Source of the DNA: Streptomyces pilosus | GTDB lineage: Bacteria; Actinomycetota; Actinomycetes; Streptomycetales; Streptomycetaceae | Direction: 5' to 3' | Assembly (NCBI RefSeq): GCF_014649835.1 | Contig: NZ_BMTU01000004.1 | Coordinates: 310,001-374,000 of the forward strand | DNA length: 64,000 bases | Shown: one piece after another, positions 44,083 through 51,801 of the stretch | How positions within the stretch are numbered: position 1 is the stretch's first letter | Layout of the letters: every line of letters starts with the position of its first letter | Program-made: the position numbers and the translations under genes | The notes under the pieces: model-generated | Database searches by the model: none | What the model was told of the DNA's origin: nothing | What the model saw: only the letters and a program-made list of their open reading frames with translations

Positions 44083-45059
44083 AGCATCAGCTCCGATCGG
44101 CGGCGGGGGTTGATCCGCTCGCGCCAGACCCCGGCGAGGCCGGCGATGGCGAGGGTGGGGATGATCAGGAACAGGCCGGGGAACAGGGTGGGCCACCACT
44201 GCCCGGCGAGCAGGGAGCCGCGGGCGCCCTGGATGAGGGTGCCCAGGCTGGCGGTGTGGGTGGGCAGGCCGAGGCCGAGGAAGGACAGGGCCGACTCGTG
44301 CCACATGGCGTGCGGGACCATCAGGACGGCGGCAAGGCCGGCCTGCGGCAGCACGCCGGGCAGGAGGTGCCGGACCGTGACCCGCCACCGGGACGCGCCC
44401 CCGGAGACCGCCGCGTCGATGTAGGGGCGGGAGCGCAGCGAGAGGACCTCGGCGCGCACGATGCGGGCGGTGGACAGCCAGTGGGTGAGGGCGACGGAGA
44501 CGATTACCGGCCAGACGCCCGGCCGGAACATGGCGATGATGAAGATGCCGAGCAGCAGGTGCGGCACGGAGGACAGGGTGTCGACCAGGCGCATGATGAG
44601 CCGGTCCGCCCAGCCGCCGAGCGCTCCGGCGGCGGCGCCGACGGCCGTGCCGATCACGGTCGCGGTGAGCGCGGCCACCACGCCCACCAGCAGCGAGACC
44701 CGGAGCCCGTAGACGCAGCGCAGCAGCAGGTCGCGGCCCACGTCGTCGGTGCCGAAGGGATGGTCCCAGCTCGGCGGCAGGAGTTTGGCGGCCAGGTCGA
44801 CGGCCTGCTGGTCGAGCTGGACCAGGGGCGGTACGAGCAGGACGGCGAGGGCTGTCACGGCGACCAGGCCGGCGGAGACGCGCAGGCGCAGGGTGTGGGT
44901 GGAGCGGCGGGCGGTGCCGTGCGCGTGCCACACCGTGAGGGCTGCGCGCCCGGCCGTGCCCGTCTTGGTGACGGCGGGGTCCGTACCGGCGACGGCGGGG
45001 TCCGTCTTCGTGACGGCGGGGTCCGTCTTGGCGACGGTGGGGTCGGCCACGGCGGTCAC
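44079..45059 (-). CDS. nikC: ABC transporter permease (NikC/DppC type)
   Basis: A 326-residue permease with about five or six membrane helices. The family segments are LLPPSWDHPFGTDDVGRDLLLRCVYGLRVSLLVGVVAALTATVIGTAVGAAAGALGG and the EAA-like loop with GGASRWRVTVRHLLPGVLP. The first 35 residues are four copies of a DPAV-K/T-T heptad encoded by a 21-bp tandem repeat, an addition unlikely to matter for transport. The start GTG at 45059 overlaps the upstream permease stop by GTGA. Confidence 0.84.
   Translation of the reverse strand: MTAVADPTVAKTDPAVTKTDPAVAGTDPAVTKTGTAGRAALTVWHAHGTARRSTHTLRLRVSAGLVAVTALAVLLVPPLVQLDQQAVDLAAKLLPPSWDHPFGTDDVGRDLLLRCVYGLRVSLLVGVVAALTATVIGTAVGAAAGALGGWADRLIMRLVDTLSSVPHLLLGIFIIAMFRPGVWPVIVSVALTHWLSTARIVRAEVLSLRSRPYIDAAVSGGASRWRVTVRHLLPGVLPQAGLAAVLMVPHAMWHESALSFLGLGLPTHTASLGTLIQGARGSLLAGQWWPTLFPGLFLIIPTLAIAGLAGVWRERINPRRRSELML
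44961..45044. repeat. Four tandem 21-bp repeats inside nikC
   Basis: Units begin at 44961, 44982, 45003 and 45024 and end GACGGCGGGGTC (GACGGTGGGGTC in the last). They encode four near-identical heptads (DPAVTKT-like) at the permease N-terminus. Because 21 is a multiple of three, unit gain or loss keeps the frame. Confidence 0.9.
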
Positions 45060-46048
45060 ATCTCCTTCAGCTGCACCCTCGGGTCGACCAGTCCGTAGAG
45101 CAGGTCGGCGAGGAGGTTTCCGGCGAGGACGGCGGCGGTGGCGAGGGTGGTGAGCGCGGCCAGCAGCGGGAAGTCGACGGCGGTGGCCGCCTCCACGGTG
45201 GCCGCGGCGATGCCGGGCCAGCTGAAGACGCTCTCCACCAGCAGGGCGCCGGTGATGAGTTCGGGGACGCGGGAGCCGATCAGGGTGAGCACGGGCAGCA
45301 GCCCGGAGCGCAGGGCGTGTCCGAGCAGGACGGTGCGCTCGCTCAGGCCGCGGGCCCTGGCCCCGCGGACGGGGTCCTCGGCGAGGGCGTCACCGACGCC
45401 CTGACGCACGTAGAGCGTGAACCAGGGCAGCTGGGAGACGGCGAGCACGCCGGCGGGCAGGATCAGGTGACGGGTGACCTGCCCGAAGGTGACCCGGTCG
45501 GCACCGGTGTCGGTGAGGCCGCCGGCCGGGAGGACGTCCAGTTCGAGGGCGAACAGCCACACGGCGAGCAGGGCGATCCAGAAGACGGGGGCCGCCTCCA
45601 GGGAGTACGCGAGGGAGGTGACCGCGCGGTCGAGGAGGGAGCCGGGGCGGCGGGCGGCGAGCACGCCGAGGACGGTGCCGAGCAGCACGGCGACGGCGAA
45701 CGCGACGGCGCACAGCAGCGCCGACCAGACCAGGCGCTCGCCGATGACCTCGGCCACCGGCTGGCGCATGACGGTGGACTGGCCGAAGTCGCCGCCGAGG
45801 GCGGAGGTCAGCCAGTCCCACCAGCGGGCGGTGAACGGCCGGTCCGCACCGAGGTTCTCCCGCAGCCGGTCCAGGGTCTCCTGGTCGGCGCCGAGCGCGG
45901 CGGTGCCCGCGTACGCCTTGACGGGGTCGAAGGGGGAGGCGGCGGCCACGGCGAAGACGCCGAAGGTGACGATCAGGAGCACCGGCACGGCGTACAGCGC
46001 ACGCCGTGCCGTGAGCCGTGCCATCGCTCCCCAGGGAGCACGTCTCAT
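45056..46048 (-). CDS. nikB: ABC transporter permease (NikB/DppB type)
   Basis: A 330-residue permease with about six helices. It opens with RALYAVPVLLIVTFGVFAVAAASPFDPVKAY and has the DppB signatures LDRLRENLGADRPFTARWWDWLTSALGGDFGQSTVMRQPVAEVIGERL and the EAA-like ARARGLSERTVLLGHALRSGLLPVLTLIGSRVPELITGALLVE. The start ATG at 46048 overlaps the binding-protein stop (ATGA). A second ATG at 46024 lies too close to a GGGGAG. It is the second gene of the operon. Confidence 0.85.
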   Translation of the reverse strand: MRRAPWGAMARLTARRALYAVPVLLIVTFGVFAVAAASPFDPVKAYAGTAALGADQETLDRLRENLGADRPFTARWWDWLTSALGGDFGQSTVMRQPVAEVIGERLVWSALLCAVAFAVAVLLGTVLGVLAARRPGSLLDRAVTSLAYSLEAAPVFWIALLAVWLFALELDVLPAGGLTDTGADRVTFGQVTRHLILPAGVLAVSQLPWFTLYVRQGVGDALAEDPVRGARARGLSERTVLLGHALRSGLLPVLTLIGSRVPELITGALLVESVFSWPGIAAATVEAATAVDFPLLAALTTLATAAVLAGNLLADLLYGLVDPRVQLKEM

Positions 46049-47634
46049 GCCGCGGGCTGCCAGTCCTCGACGTTCCACCAGGGGCCGCTGGCGAAGCCGT
46101 GCTCGTGCGGTTCGGTCTGGGTGGTGAGGTCCTTCCAGCGGTCGTCGAGGACGTACAGGTGGTCGATGTGGGTGAGGAAGGTGTAGCCGGGGTTCTTGAC
46201 GAGCTCGCGCTGGAGACCGTCGTAGGCGGCCTTGCGGGCCTTCGGGTCCTGGCTGCGGCGGCCCGTGTCCAGGGCCTCGTCCACGGCCGGGTTGTCGTAG
46301 CGGGCCATGTTGTTGAAGCCGTCCCCGGCGAGGGAGGAGTGCAGCAGCGTGTAGAGGCCGAAGTCGGGGTCGCCGGTGGAGCCGAAGCCGGCGAGGACGG
46401 CGTCCTGCTTCATCCGGGGTTCGATGACCTCCCAGGTGGCGCTCTCCACCCGGACGTCGATGCCGGCCTTCTTGGCGTCGGAGGCGTAGGCGAGGGCGTG
46501 GTCCTGGCGGACCTTGTCGCCGGAGGGGTAGTACAGGGTGAAGCGGGCGGAGCGGCCGTCCTTGGCGCGGACGCCGTCCTTGCCGGGCTTCCAGCCGGCC
46601 TCGTCCAGCAGCCGCCCGGCTTCGGCGAGGTCCTGGGAGCGTTCGACGTCCTCGGCGAACCAGGGGTCGTCGACCGGGAGGGGGCCGTAGGCGGGGCGGC
46701 CGGCGCCGTCGAGGATCTTGTCGACCATGGCCTCGCGGTCCACGGCGAGGTCGAGGGCGCGGCGGATCGCGGTGTCGCCGGTGACCGGGTTGCCGGTGGG
46801 CAGGGTGACCGCGCGGAAGTCGTACGAGGTCGCCCGGTGGGTCTTCCTGCCGTCGTCGTCCTTGAAGGTGGCGGCGAGGTTCGGCGGCAGGGTCGCGCCG
46901 TCGAGGTCGCCGGAGCGCAGCCGGGTGGCGCGGACGTCGTCGTCGGCGATGATCGCCATGGTGAGCTTCTTCACCTTCGGCGCGCCGCCCCAGTAGTCCG
47001 GGTTGGCCTTGAAGGTGAGCTTCTCGCCCTTGCTCCAGCCGGTGAGGACGTACGGCCCGGTGCCGACGGGCTCGGTGTTGAAGGCGCCGGTGTTGGGGTC
47101 CTGCTCGCCCGCGACGTGCTCGGGGACGACGGGCAGTACCGTGCGGGCGGCGAAGCCCGCGTAGGGGTAGTCGAGGGTGAAGACGACCTTGTCGTCGCCG
47201 TCCGCCTTGACCTCCTTGATCGCGTCCAGTTCGCTCTTGGCGGTGTTGTTGGTCCTGTCGTCCAGGACGGTGCGGTACGTGAACACCACGTCGTCGGCGG
47301 TCAGCGGCTCGCCGTCGCTGAACTTCACGCCGTCACGGAGGGTGTACGTGTAGGTGCGGCCGCCGTCGGTGATCTCGGGGAGCGCCTTCGCCAGGGCGGG
47401 CTTCAGGCTCAGGTCGGCGTCGCGGGCGAGGAGCCCGTCGAAGATCTTCGAGTTGCCGTCCTTGCCGTAGCCGAGCAGCGGGCTGAGGGTGTCCGGTTCG
47501 GAGGAGACCCCGATCACCACGGACTCGGCGGCCGTGCCGCCGTCCGCGTCGCCGCTGCCCGGTGCCGAGCACGCGGTGACCGCTCCGGCCATCGCCATCG
47601 CGGCGGCGGCGCCCCGTATTCGTCGGGTCGTCAT
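46045..47634 (-). CDS. nikA: Family-5 solute-binding lipoprotein, probable nickel binding protein
   Basis: A 529-residue lipoprotein with charged start MTTRRIRG, lipobox VTAC near residue 22 and a Gly/Asp/Ala linker. The body is a family-5 solute-binding protein (ABC transporter cluster C), e.g. PDTLSPLLGYGKDGNSKIFDGLL, YTYTLRDGVKFSDGEPLTADDVVFTYRTVLD, EPVGTGPYVLTGWSKGEKL. These bind peptides or metal-chelate complexes. A Nur-like box upstream and the neighbouring cobalt importer favour nickel. The ATG at 47634 has GAGG four bases upstream. It resembles the SCO6451-type NikA but its genomic position differs, so it may be a paralogue; a peptide substrate remains possible. Confidence 0.78.
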   Translation of the reverse strand: MTTRRIRGAAAAMAMAGAVTACSAPGSGDADGGTAAESVVIGVSSEPDTLSPLLGYGKDGNSKIFDGLLARDADLSLKPALAKALPEITDGGRTYTYTLRDGVKFSDGEPLTADDVVFTYRTVLDDRTNNTAKSELDAIKEVKADGDDKVVFTLDYPYAGFAARTVLPVVPEHVAGEQDPNTGAFNTEPVGTGPYVLTGWSKGEKLTFKANPDYWGGAPKVKKLTMAIIADDDVRATRLRSGDLDGATLPPNLAATFKDDDGRKTHRATSYDFRAVTLPTGNPVTGDTAIRRALDLAVDREAMVDKILDGAGRPAYGPLPVDDPWFAEDVERSQDLAEAGRLLDEAGWKPGKDGVRAKDGRSARFTLYYPSGDKVRQDHALAYASDAKKAGIDVRVESATWEVIEPRMKQDAVLAGFGSTGDPDFGLYTLLHSSLAGDGFNNMARYDNPAVDEALDTGRRSQDPKARKAAYDGLQRELVKNPGYTFLTHIDHLYVLDDRWKDLTTQTEPHEHGFASGPWWNVEDWQPAA

Positions 47635-47668
47635 CGAACCTCACATCCATCGTGCCCTGATATCGCTG

Positions 47669-47685
47669 TTGCATATTAGTTGCAG
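47669..47685 (-). promoter_or_regulatory. Nur-like (nickel-responsive) operator upstream of nikA
   Basis: TTGCATATTAGTTGCAG fits the Streptomyces Nur box tTGCaa-N5-ttGCAA with one mismatch in each half. It lies 35-51 bases before the nikA start. On the minus strand the box overlaps a possible -10 TAATAT. Nur is a nickel-dependent Fur-family repressor, so the operon should be shut when nickel is plentiful. Confidence 0.65.
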
Positions 47686-47848
47686 CAAGGGTCTGCCCAG
47701 CACGGCGGTCCCCCAGTCCCCCCTTCTGCCGGACGGCGCCTCCGGTGCCGAGTACGCAGGTGTGCGCGGTGCCGTGAGCCGTCGGGCGCCGCCCGCACGC
47801 CCTCGGTGACCGCTTGTCACCCGGCCGGTACGGGCACTACTGTCACCA

Positions 47849-48008
47849 CGCCTTGGTGACGGGAAGTCGGTGCGATACCGGTGCGGCCCTCGCCACTGTG
47901 ATCGGGAAGTCCGGCTCCGGCCCTCACGGGCAGCCACTGGGTTCTTCGGAACCCGGGAAGGCGGGGCACGGGCGGTGGTACCCGTCAGCCAGGAGACCGG
48001 CCAAGGCG
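47849..48008 (+). promoter_or_regulatory. Cobalamin riboswitch upstream of cbiMNQO
   Basis: The aptamer is closed by a perfect P1 stem: CGCCTTGG (47849-47856) with CCAAGGCG (48001-48008). Inside are the class hallmarks GACGGGAAGTCGGTG, the conserved GCGGCCCTCGCCACTGTGA core, and the B12-box-like GTCAGCCAGGAGACCGG. It should bind adenosylcobalamin and turn down translation or transcription of the cobalt importer 40 bases downstream. The ribosome binding site (GGAGAGGG near 48030) lies just past it. Confidence 0.92.
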
Positions 48009-48049
48009 CGTCAACCATCCACGAGGTGCTGGAGAGGGTCTGCTGAGCC

Positions 48050-48760
48050 ATGCACATAGCCGAGGGTTTTCTGCCACCGGCGCACGCGGTCGCCTGGGGC
48101 GCCGCAGCGGCGCCGTTCGTCGTCCACGGAGCCCGGTCGCTCATCCGTGAAGTGAGGGAACACCCCGAGAGCACCCTGCTGCTGGGCGCCTCGGGAGCGT
48201 TCACCTTCGTCCTGTCCGCGCTGAAGCTGCCGTCGGTGACGGGAAGTTGCTCCCACCCCACCGGTACGGGACTCGGCGCCATCCTGTTCCGCCCGCCGGT
48301 CATGGCGGTGCTGGGCACCATCACCCTGCTGTTCCAGGCGCTGCTCCTCGCCCACGGCGGGCTCACCACGCTCGGCGCCAACGTCTTCTCGATGGCGGTC
48401 GTCGGCCCGTGGGCCGGGTACGGCGTCTACCGGCTGCTGCGCCGCACGGGTGTGCCGCTGATGACCGCCGTGTTCTTCGGCGCGTTCGCCGCCGACCTGT
48501 CGACGTACTGCGTGACGAGCGTGCAGCTGGCGCTCGCCTTCCCCGACCCGGGCAGCGGATTCGTGGGCGCGCTCGGCAAGTTCGGCTCCATCTTCGCCGT
48601 GACGCAGATCCCGCTGGCGGTGAGCGAGGGCCTGCTGACCGTGCTGGTGATGCGCATGCTGGTGCAGTCGAGCAAGGGCGAGCTGACCCGGCTCGGGGTG
48701 CTGGTGACGACGGCGGCCGGGCGGAAGCCGGCGGAGCCGGCCGGGGCGGTGACCCGATGA
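48050..48760 (+). CDS. cbiM: Cobalt ECF transporter component CbiM
   Basis: CbiM is the substrate-specific membrane subunit (S component) of the cobalt ECF-type importer. The 236-residue protein starts [10 protein letters not shown]; the free N-terminus and His-2 are metal ligands in this family, and the start must therefore be exact. Further metal-site motifs are [21 protein letters not shown] and [31 protein letters not shown]. About seven membrane helices are visible. It is under a cobalamin riboswitch and overlaps cbiN by ATGA. Confidence 0.95.
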   Translation: MHIAEGFLPPAHAVAWGAAAAPFVVHGARSLIREVREHPESTLLLGASGAFTFVLSALKLPSVTGSCSHPTGTGLGAILFRPPVMAVLGTITLLFQALLLAHGGLTTLGANVFSMAVVGPWAGYGVYRLLRRTGVPLMTAVFFGAFAADLSTYCVTSVQLALAFPDPGSGFVGALGKFGSIFAVTQIPLAVSEGLLTVLVMRMLVQSSKGELTRLGVLVTTAAGRKPAEPAGAVTR

Positions 48761-49173
48761 GCCGCAACGCGAAGATCAACGGCCTGCTGCTGCTCCTGGT
48801 GGCCGCCCTCGCCGTGCTGCCGCTGGCGCTCGGGCTCGGTGACCACAAGGAGGAGCCGTTCGCCGGCGCGGACGCCGAGGCGGAGACGGCGATCACCGAG
48901 ATCGACCCGGACTACGAGCCGTGGTTCTCCCCGCTGTACGAACCGCCCTCCGGCGAGGTCGAGTCGGCCCTGTTCGCCCTCCAGGCGGCGATCGGCACGG
49001 GCGTCCTCGCGTACTACTTCGGACTGCGGCGCGGACGGCGGCAGGGCGAGGCGCGGGAGCGCGAACGGGCCGGGACGGACCCGGGCTCCGGTACCGGTGC
49101 CGGTGCCGGTGCCGGTGCCGGTGCCGGCCCGGACGACGACGTCGCCGGCGCCGGCGCCGGACGGACGGTCTGA
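48757..49173 (+). CDS. cbiN: Cobalt transporter accessory subunit CbiN
   Basis: A 138-residue protein with two membrane helices ([39 protein letters not shown]) flanking an extracytoplasmic loop ([36 protein letters not shown]), the exact CbiN layout. CbiN boosts metal loading of CbiM. Its C-terminus is longer than usual and ends in a (Gly-Ala) repeat encoded by about six GGTGCC hexamers (49092-49130), a low-complexity tail. The start overlaps cbiM by ATGA. Confidence 0.93.
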   Translation: MSRNAKINGLLLLLVAALAVLPLALGLGDHKEEPFAGADAEAETAITEIDPDYEPWFSPLYEPPSGEVESALFALQAAIGTGVLAYYFGLRRGRRQGEARERERAGTDPGSGTGAGAGAGAGAGPDDDVAGAGAGRTV

Positions 49174-49179
49174 CCGGCC

Positions 49180-49929
49180 GTGCTGCCGATCGACGCGGCG
49201 GCGCACAGCAGTCGCTGGCGCCGCCGCCATCCCGTGGACAAGGCCGTACTGGGGCTCGGCCTCACCGTGCTCGCGGTCTCGCTGCCGCCGTGGCCGGGCG
49301 CGGCCCTGGTGCTGGTGACCGCGCTGGTGGTGCTGCTCGGCCCGGCGGGAGTGCCGGCGCGGCGGCTGTGGCGGGCGTACCGGGTGCCGCTGGGCTTCTG
49401 CGTCACCGGCGCGCTCACCCTGCTGGTGCAGGTGGGCGGGGAGGGCGGCTGGGTGTCGCCGGCCGGGGACGGGCCGCTGCGCGCCGGGGAGTTGCTGCTC
49501 CGTACCTCGGCGGCGTCCCTCGGGGTGCTGCTGTTCGCGTTCACCACGCCCCTGTCGGACCTGCTGCCGCGTCTGGTGCGGGCGGGCGTGCCCGCGCCGC
49601 TCGTGGACGTGGCGCTGGTGACGTACCGGATGAGTTTCCTGCTGCTGGACTCGGTGCGCCGGGTCCGCCAGGCGCAGGCGGCCCGCCTGGGGCACACCAC
49701 CCGGGCGGCGACGTGGCGCTCGCTCGGCGGGCTCGGCGCCACGGCGTTCGTGCGGTCCTTCGACCGGGCGGCGCGGCTGCAGTCCGGGCTCGCCGGACGC
49801 GGCTACGACGGCACCCTGCGTGTGCTGGTGCCCGAGGCCCGGGTCTCGGTGCGGTTCACGGCGCTGAGTGTGGCGCTCCTGGGGGCGCTGGCCGCCCTCA
49901 CCCTCGTACTGGAAGGGCCCCTGTCGTGA
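49180..49929 (+). CDS. cbiQ: Cobalt ECF transporter T component CbiQ
   Basis: CbiQ is the transmembrane coupling subunit that links CbiM to the ATPase. The 249-residue protein has about five helices and the coupling-helix motifs with Ala-Arg-Gly near the C-terminus (FDRAARLQSGLAGRGYDG; SDLLPRLVRAGVPAPLVDVALVTYR). It starts at a GTG at 49180, six bases after the cbiN stop, and its stop overlaps cbiO (GTGA). Confidence 0.93.
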   Translation: MLPIDAAAHSSRWRRRHPVDKAVLGLGLTVLAVSLPPWPGAALVLVTALVVLLGPAGVPARRLWRAYRVPLGFCVTGALTLLVQVGGEGGWVSPAGDGPLRAGELLLRTSAASLGVLLFAFTTPLSDLLPRLVRAGVPAPLVDVALVTYRMSFLLLDSVRRVRQAQAARLGHTTRAATWRSLGGLGATAFVRSFDRAARLQSGLAGRGYDGTLRVLVPEARVSVRFTALSVALLGALAALTLVLEGPLS

Positions 49930-50783
49930 GCGAGTCCGTGCTGGTGGCGCTGCGGGACGCGTCGTTCGCCTACGAGGAAGGACCGCCCGTGCTCACCGGT
50001 CTCGACTTCGAGGTGCGCGAGGGCCGGGCGCTGGCCCTGCTGGGGCGCAACGGCAGCGGCAAGACGACGCTGATGCGGCTGCTGAGCGGCGGACTGCGGC
50101 CGGACTCCGGCGAGTTGAGTGTCGAGGGCCGGCCGGTGCGCTACGACCGTAAGGGGCTGACGGCGCTGCGCACCACCGTGCAGTTGGTGGTGCAGGACCC
50201 GGACGACCAGTTGTTCGCCGCGTCCGTCGGGCAGGACGTGTCGTTCGGGCCGCTGAACCTGGGCCTGTCCGACGGGGAGGTGCGGGCCCGGGTGGCGGAG
50301 GCGCTGGCCGCGCTGGACATCACGGCCCTCGCCGACCGGCCCACGCACCTGCTCTCCTACGGGCAGCGCAAGCGGACGGCGATCGCGGGCGCGGTCGCCA
50401 TGCGGCCCCGCGTCCTGATCCTGGACGAGCCGACCGCCGGCCTCGACCCGGACGGCCAGGAACGGCTGCTCACCACCCTGGACGGACTGCGCGAGGGCGG
50501 CACCACCGTGGTGATGGCCACCCACGACGTGGATCTCGCGCTGCGCTGGGCCGACGACGCGGCCCTGCTGACCCCGGCGGGGGTCGGCCACGGTCCCGTC
50601 GCGGACGTGCTGGCCCGCACCGATCTGCTGAGGGCCGCCGGTCTGCGGCTGCCGTGGGGTGTGGCGGCCGGGCTGTTCCTGCGGGCGCGGGGACTGGCGG
50701 CCGGGCCGGCCGGCGGTCCCCGCACCCCGGAGGAGCTGGCGGCCCTGGCCGCCCTTCCGGCCGCCGGCCGCCGGACCCCTTAG
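49926..50783 (+). CDS. cbiO: Cobalt ECF transporter ATPase CbiO
   Basis: A 285-residue ATPase that energises cobalt uptake, with Walker A LLGRNGSGKTTLMRLLSG, Q-loop VVQDPDDQLFAASVGQDVSFGP (the PDDQ-FA motif typical of ECF ATPases), signature LLSYGQRKRTAIAGAVA, Walker B RVLILDEPTAGLDP and H-loop MATHDVDLAL. It starts at the GTG at 49926, overlapping cbiQ. A single ATPase gene implies a homodimer. Its stop overlaps the stop of the convergent lipase gene, leaving no room for a terminator. Confidence 0.95.
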   Translation: MSESVLVALRDASFAYEEGPPVLTGLDFEVREGRALALLGRNGSGKTTLMRLLSGGLRPDSGELSVEGRPVRYDRKGLTALRTTVQLVVQDPDDQLFAASVGQDVSFGPLNLGLSDGEVRARVAEALAALDITALADRPTHLLSYGQRKRTAIAGAVAMRPRVLILDEPTAGLDPDGQERLLTTLDGLREGGTTVVMATHDVDLALRWADDAALLTPAGVGHGPVADVLARTDLLRAAGLRLPWGVAAGLFLRARGLAAGPAGGPRTPEELAALAALPAAGRRTP

Positions 50784-51574
50784 ACGGCCGAGCGGAAGGC
50801 GGGCAGGTATCCGCCCGACTGGCCGACGGCCTTCGGGTGGTAGGAGTTGCCGATCGGGAAGGTCACGCTGTGCAGCCACGCGTCGCCCGAGCAGAGTTCG
50901 TGCCCGGTGAACTCGTCCACCACGCTGGAGTAGGCGAAGCCGGCGTTCGCCGCGCGCTTGGCGATCACCCCGTTCAGCACGTCGGCGGCGTTGTTGATCG
51001 CGCCGCGCTCGGTCTCGCTGAGGCCGGCGATGCAGCTGCCCGACAGCTTGTAGAAGCGCGGGTATCCGAGGACCACGACACGCGCCTGCGGGGAGCGGGA
51101 GCGGATGCCGGAGTACAGGGAGTCGAGCCTGCCCGGGAGGGTGTTCTGCATCTGGGAGACGGCGGTGTTGACCCGGGAGACACAGGTGGCCTCGCTCTGC
51201 AGCACACAGGTCTGCATGACGTCCGCGAAGCCGACGTCGTTGCCGCCCGCGGTGACGCTGACGAGGGTGGTGGAGGAGGACAGCGCGCTCAGCTGGGTGC
51301 CGGCCACGCTCGTCGTCGTGGCGCCCGAGCAGGCGACGAACCTGAACGACGCCGGGGCGTTGGCGTTCTTCCACAGCTGGGGGTACGCAGCGGTGCTGCG
51401 CTTGCAGTCACCGCTCTCGGACGTGTAGCTCCCGGCGCCCACTCCGGAGGAGTAGGAGTCGCCGAGCGCCACGTAGCTGTGGCCGGCGGCCGCGGCGGGT
51501 TGCGCCAGGCCCAGTACGGTCGCGGCACCCAGGACGAGGGTGGCGAGAGTTGCTCCGAGGGAACGCGTTGACAC
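50780..51574 (-). CDS. Secreted SGNH/GDSL lipase or esterase
   Basis: A 264-residue secreted hydrolase. A signal peptide (start MSTRSLGATLATLVLGAATV, ending QPAAAA about residue 29) precedes the SGNH fold: block I ALGDSYSSGVGAGSY with the nucleophilic serine, block III SVTAGGNDVGFADV, and block V NSYHPKAVGQ with the catalytic histidine. Six cysteines in the mature part suggest three disulfides, as in the Streptomyces rimosus lipase and SCO7513-type esterases. It acts on acyl esters or phospholipids outside the cell. The start is the GTG at 51574, and the frame extends to 51652 without signal-like sequence. The 227-base gap upstream holds its promoter and nothing else seen. Confidence 0.92.
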   Translation of the reverse strand: MSTRSLGATLATLVLGAATVLGLAQPAAAAGHSYVALGDSYSSGVGAGSYTSESGDCKRSTAAYPQLWKNANAPASFRFVACSGATTTSVAGTQLSALSSSTTLVSVTAGGNDVGFADVMQTCVLQSEATCVSRVNTAVSQMQNTLPGRLDSLYSGIRSRSPQARVVVLGYPRFYKLSGSCIAGLSETERGAINNAADVLNGVIAKRAANAGFAYSSVVDEFTGHELCSGDAWLHSVTFPIGNSYHPKAVGQSGGYLPAFRSAV

Positions 51575-51801
51575 GTGTTTCCGCCCTTCACGAACGAAAC
51601 GCACAGCGGTAGTTGAGGAAGCAAGAAGGGTTGTAGCAGGCTTCTGTACCACTCAGTAACTGCCGCGCAGGAAGTCTTCCGGAATGACCCGAATACTGAT
51701 TTCGCCGCATCGGCTCCGCGCGTAGATAAACCCCCGGCTCGCCGTCCTGACGACGAATTTCCGGCAAGTCCACGGGGCCGCGGCGGGCCGGCCGGGAGGC
51801 G

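Noticed and set aside
48921-49926. Upstream extension of the cbiO frame to 620 residues
   Set aside because: The upstream part reads cbiN and cbiQ in the wrong frame; the GTG at 49926 overlapping the cbiQ stop is the natural start.
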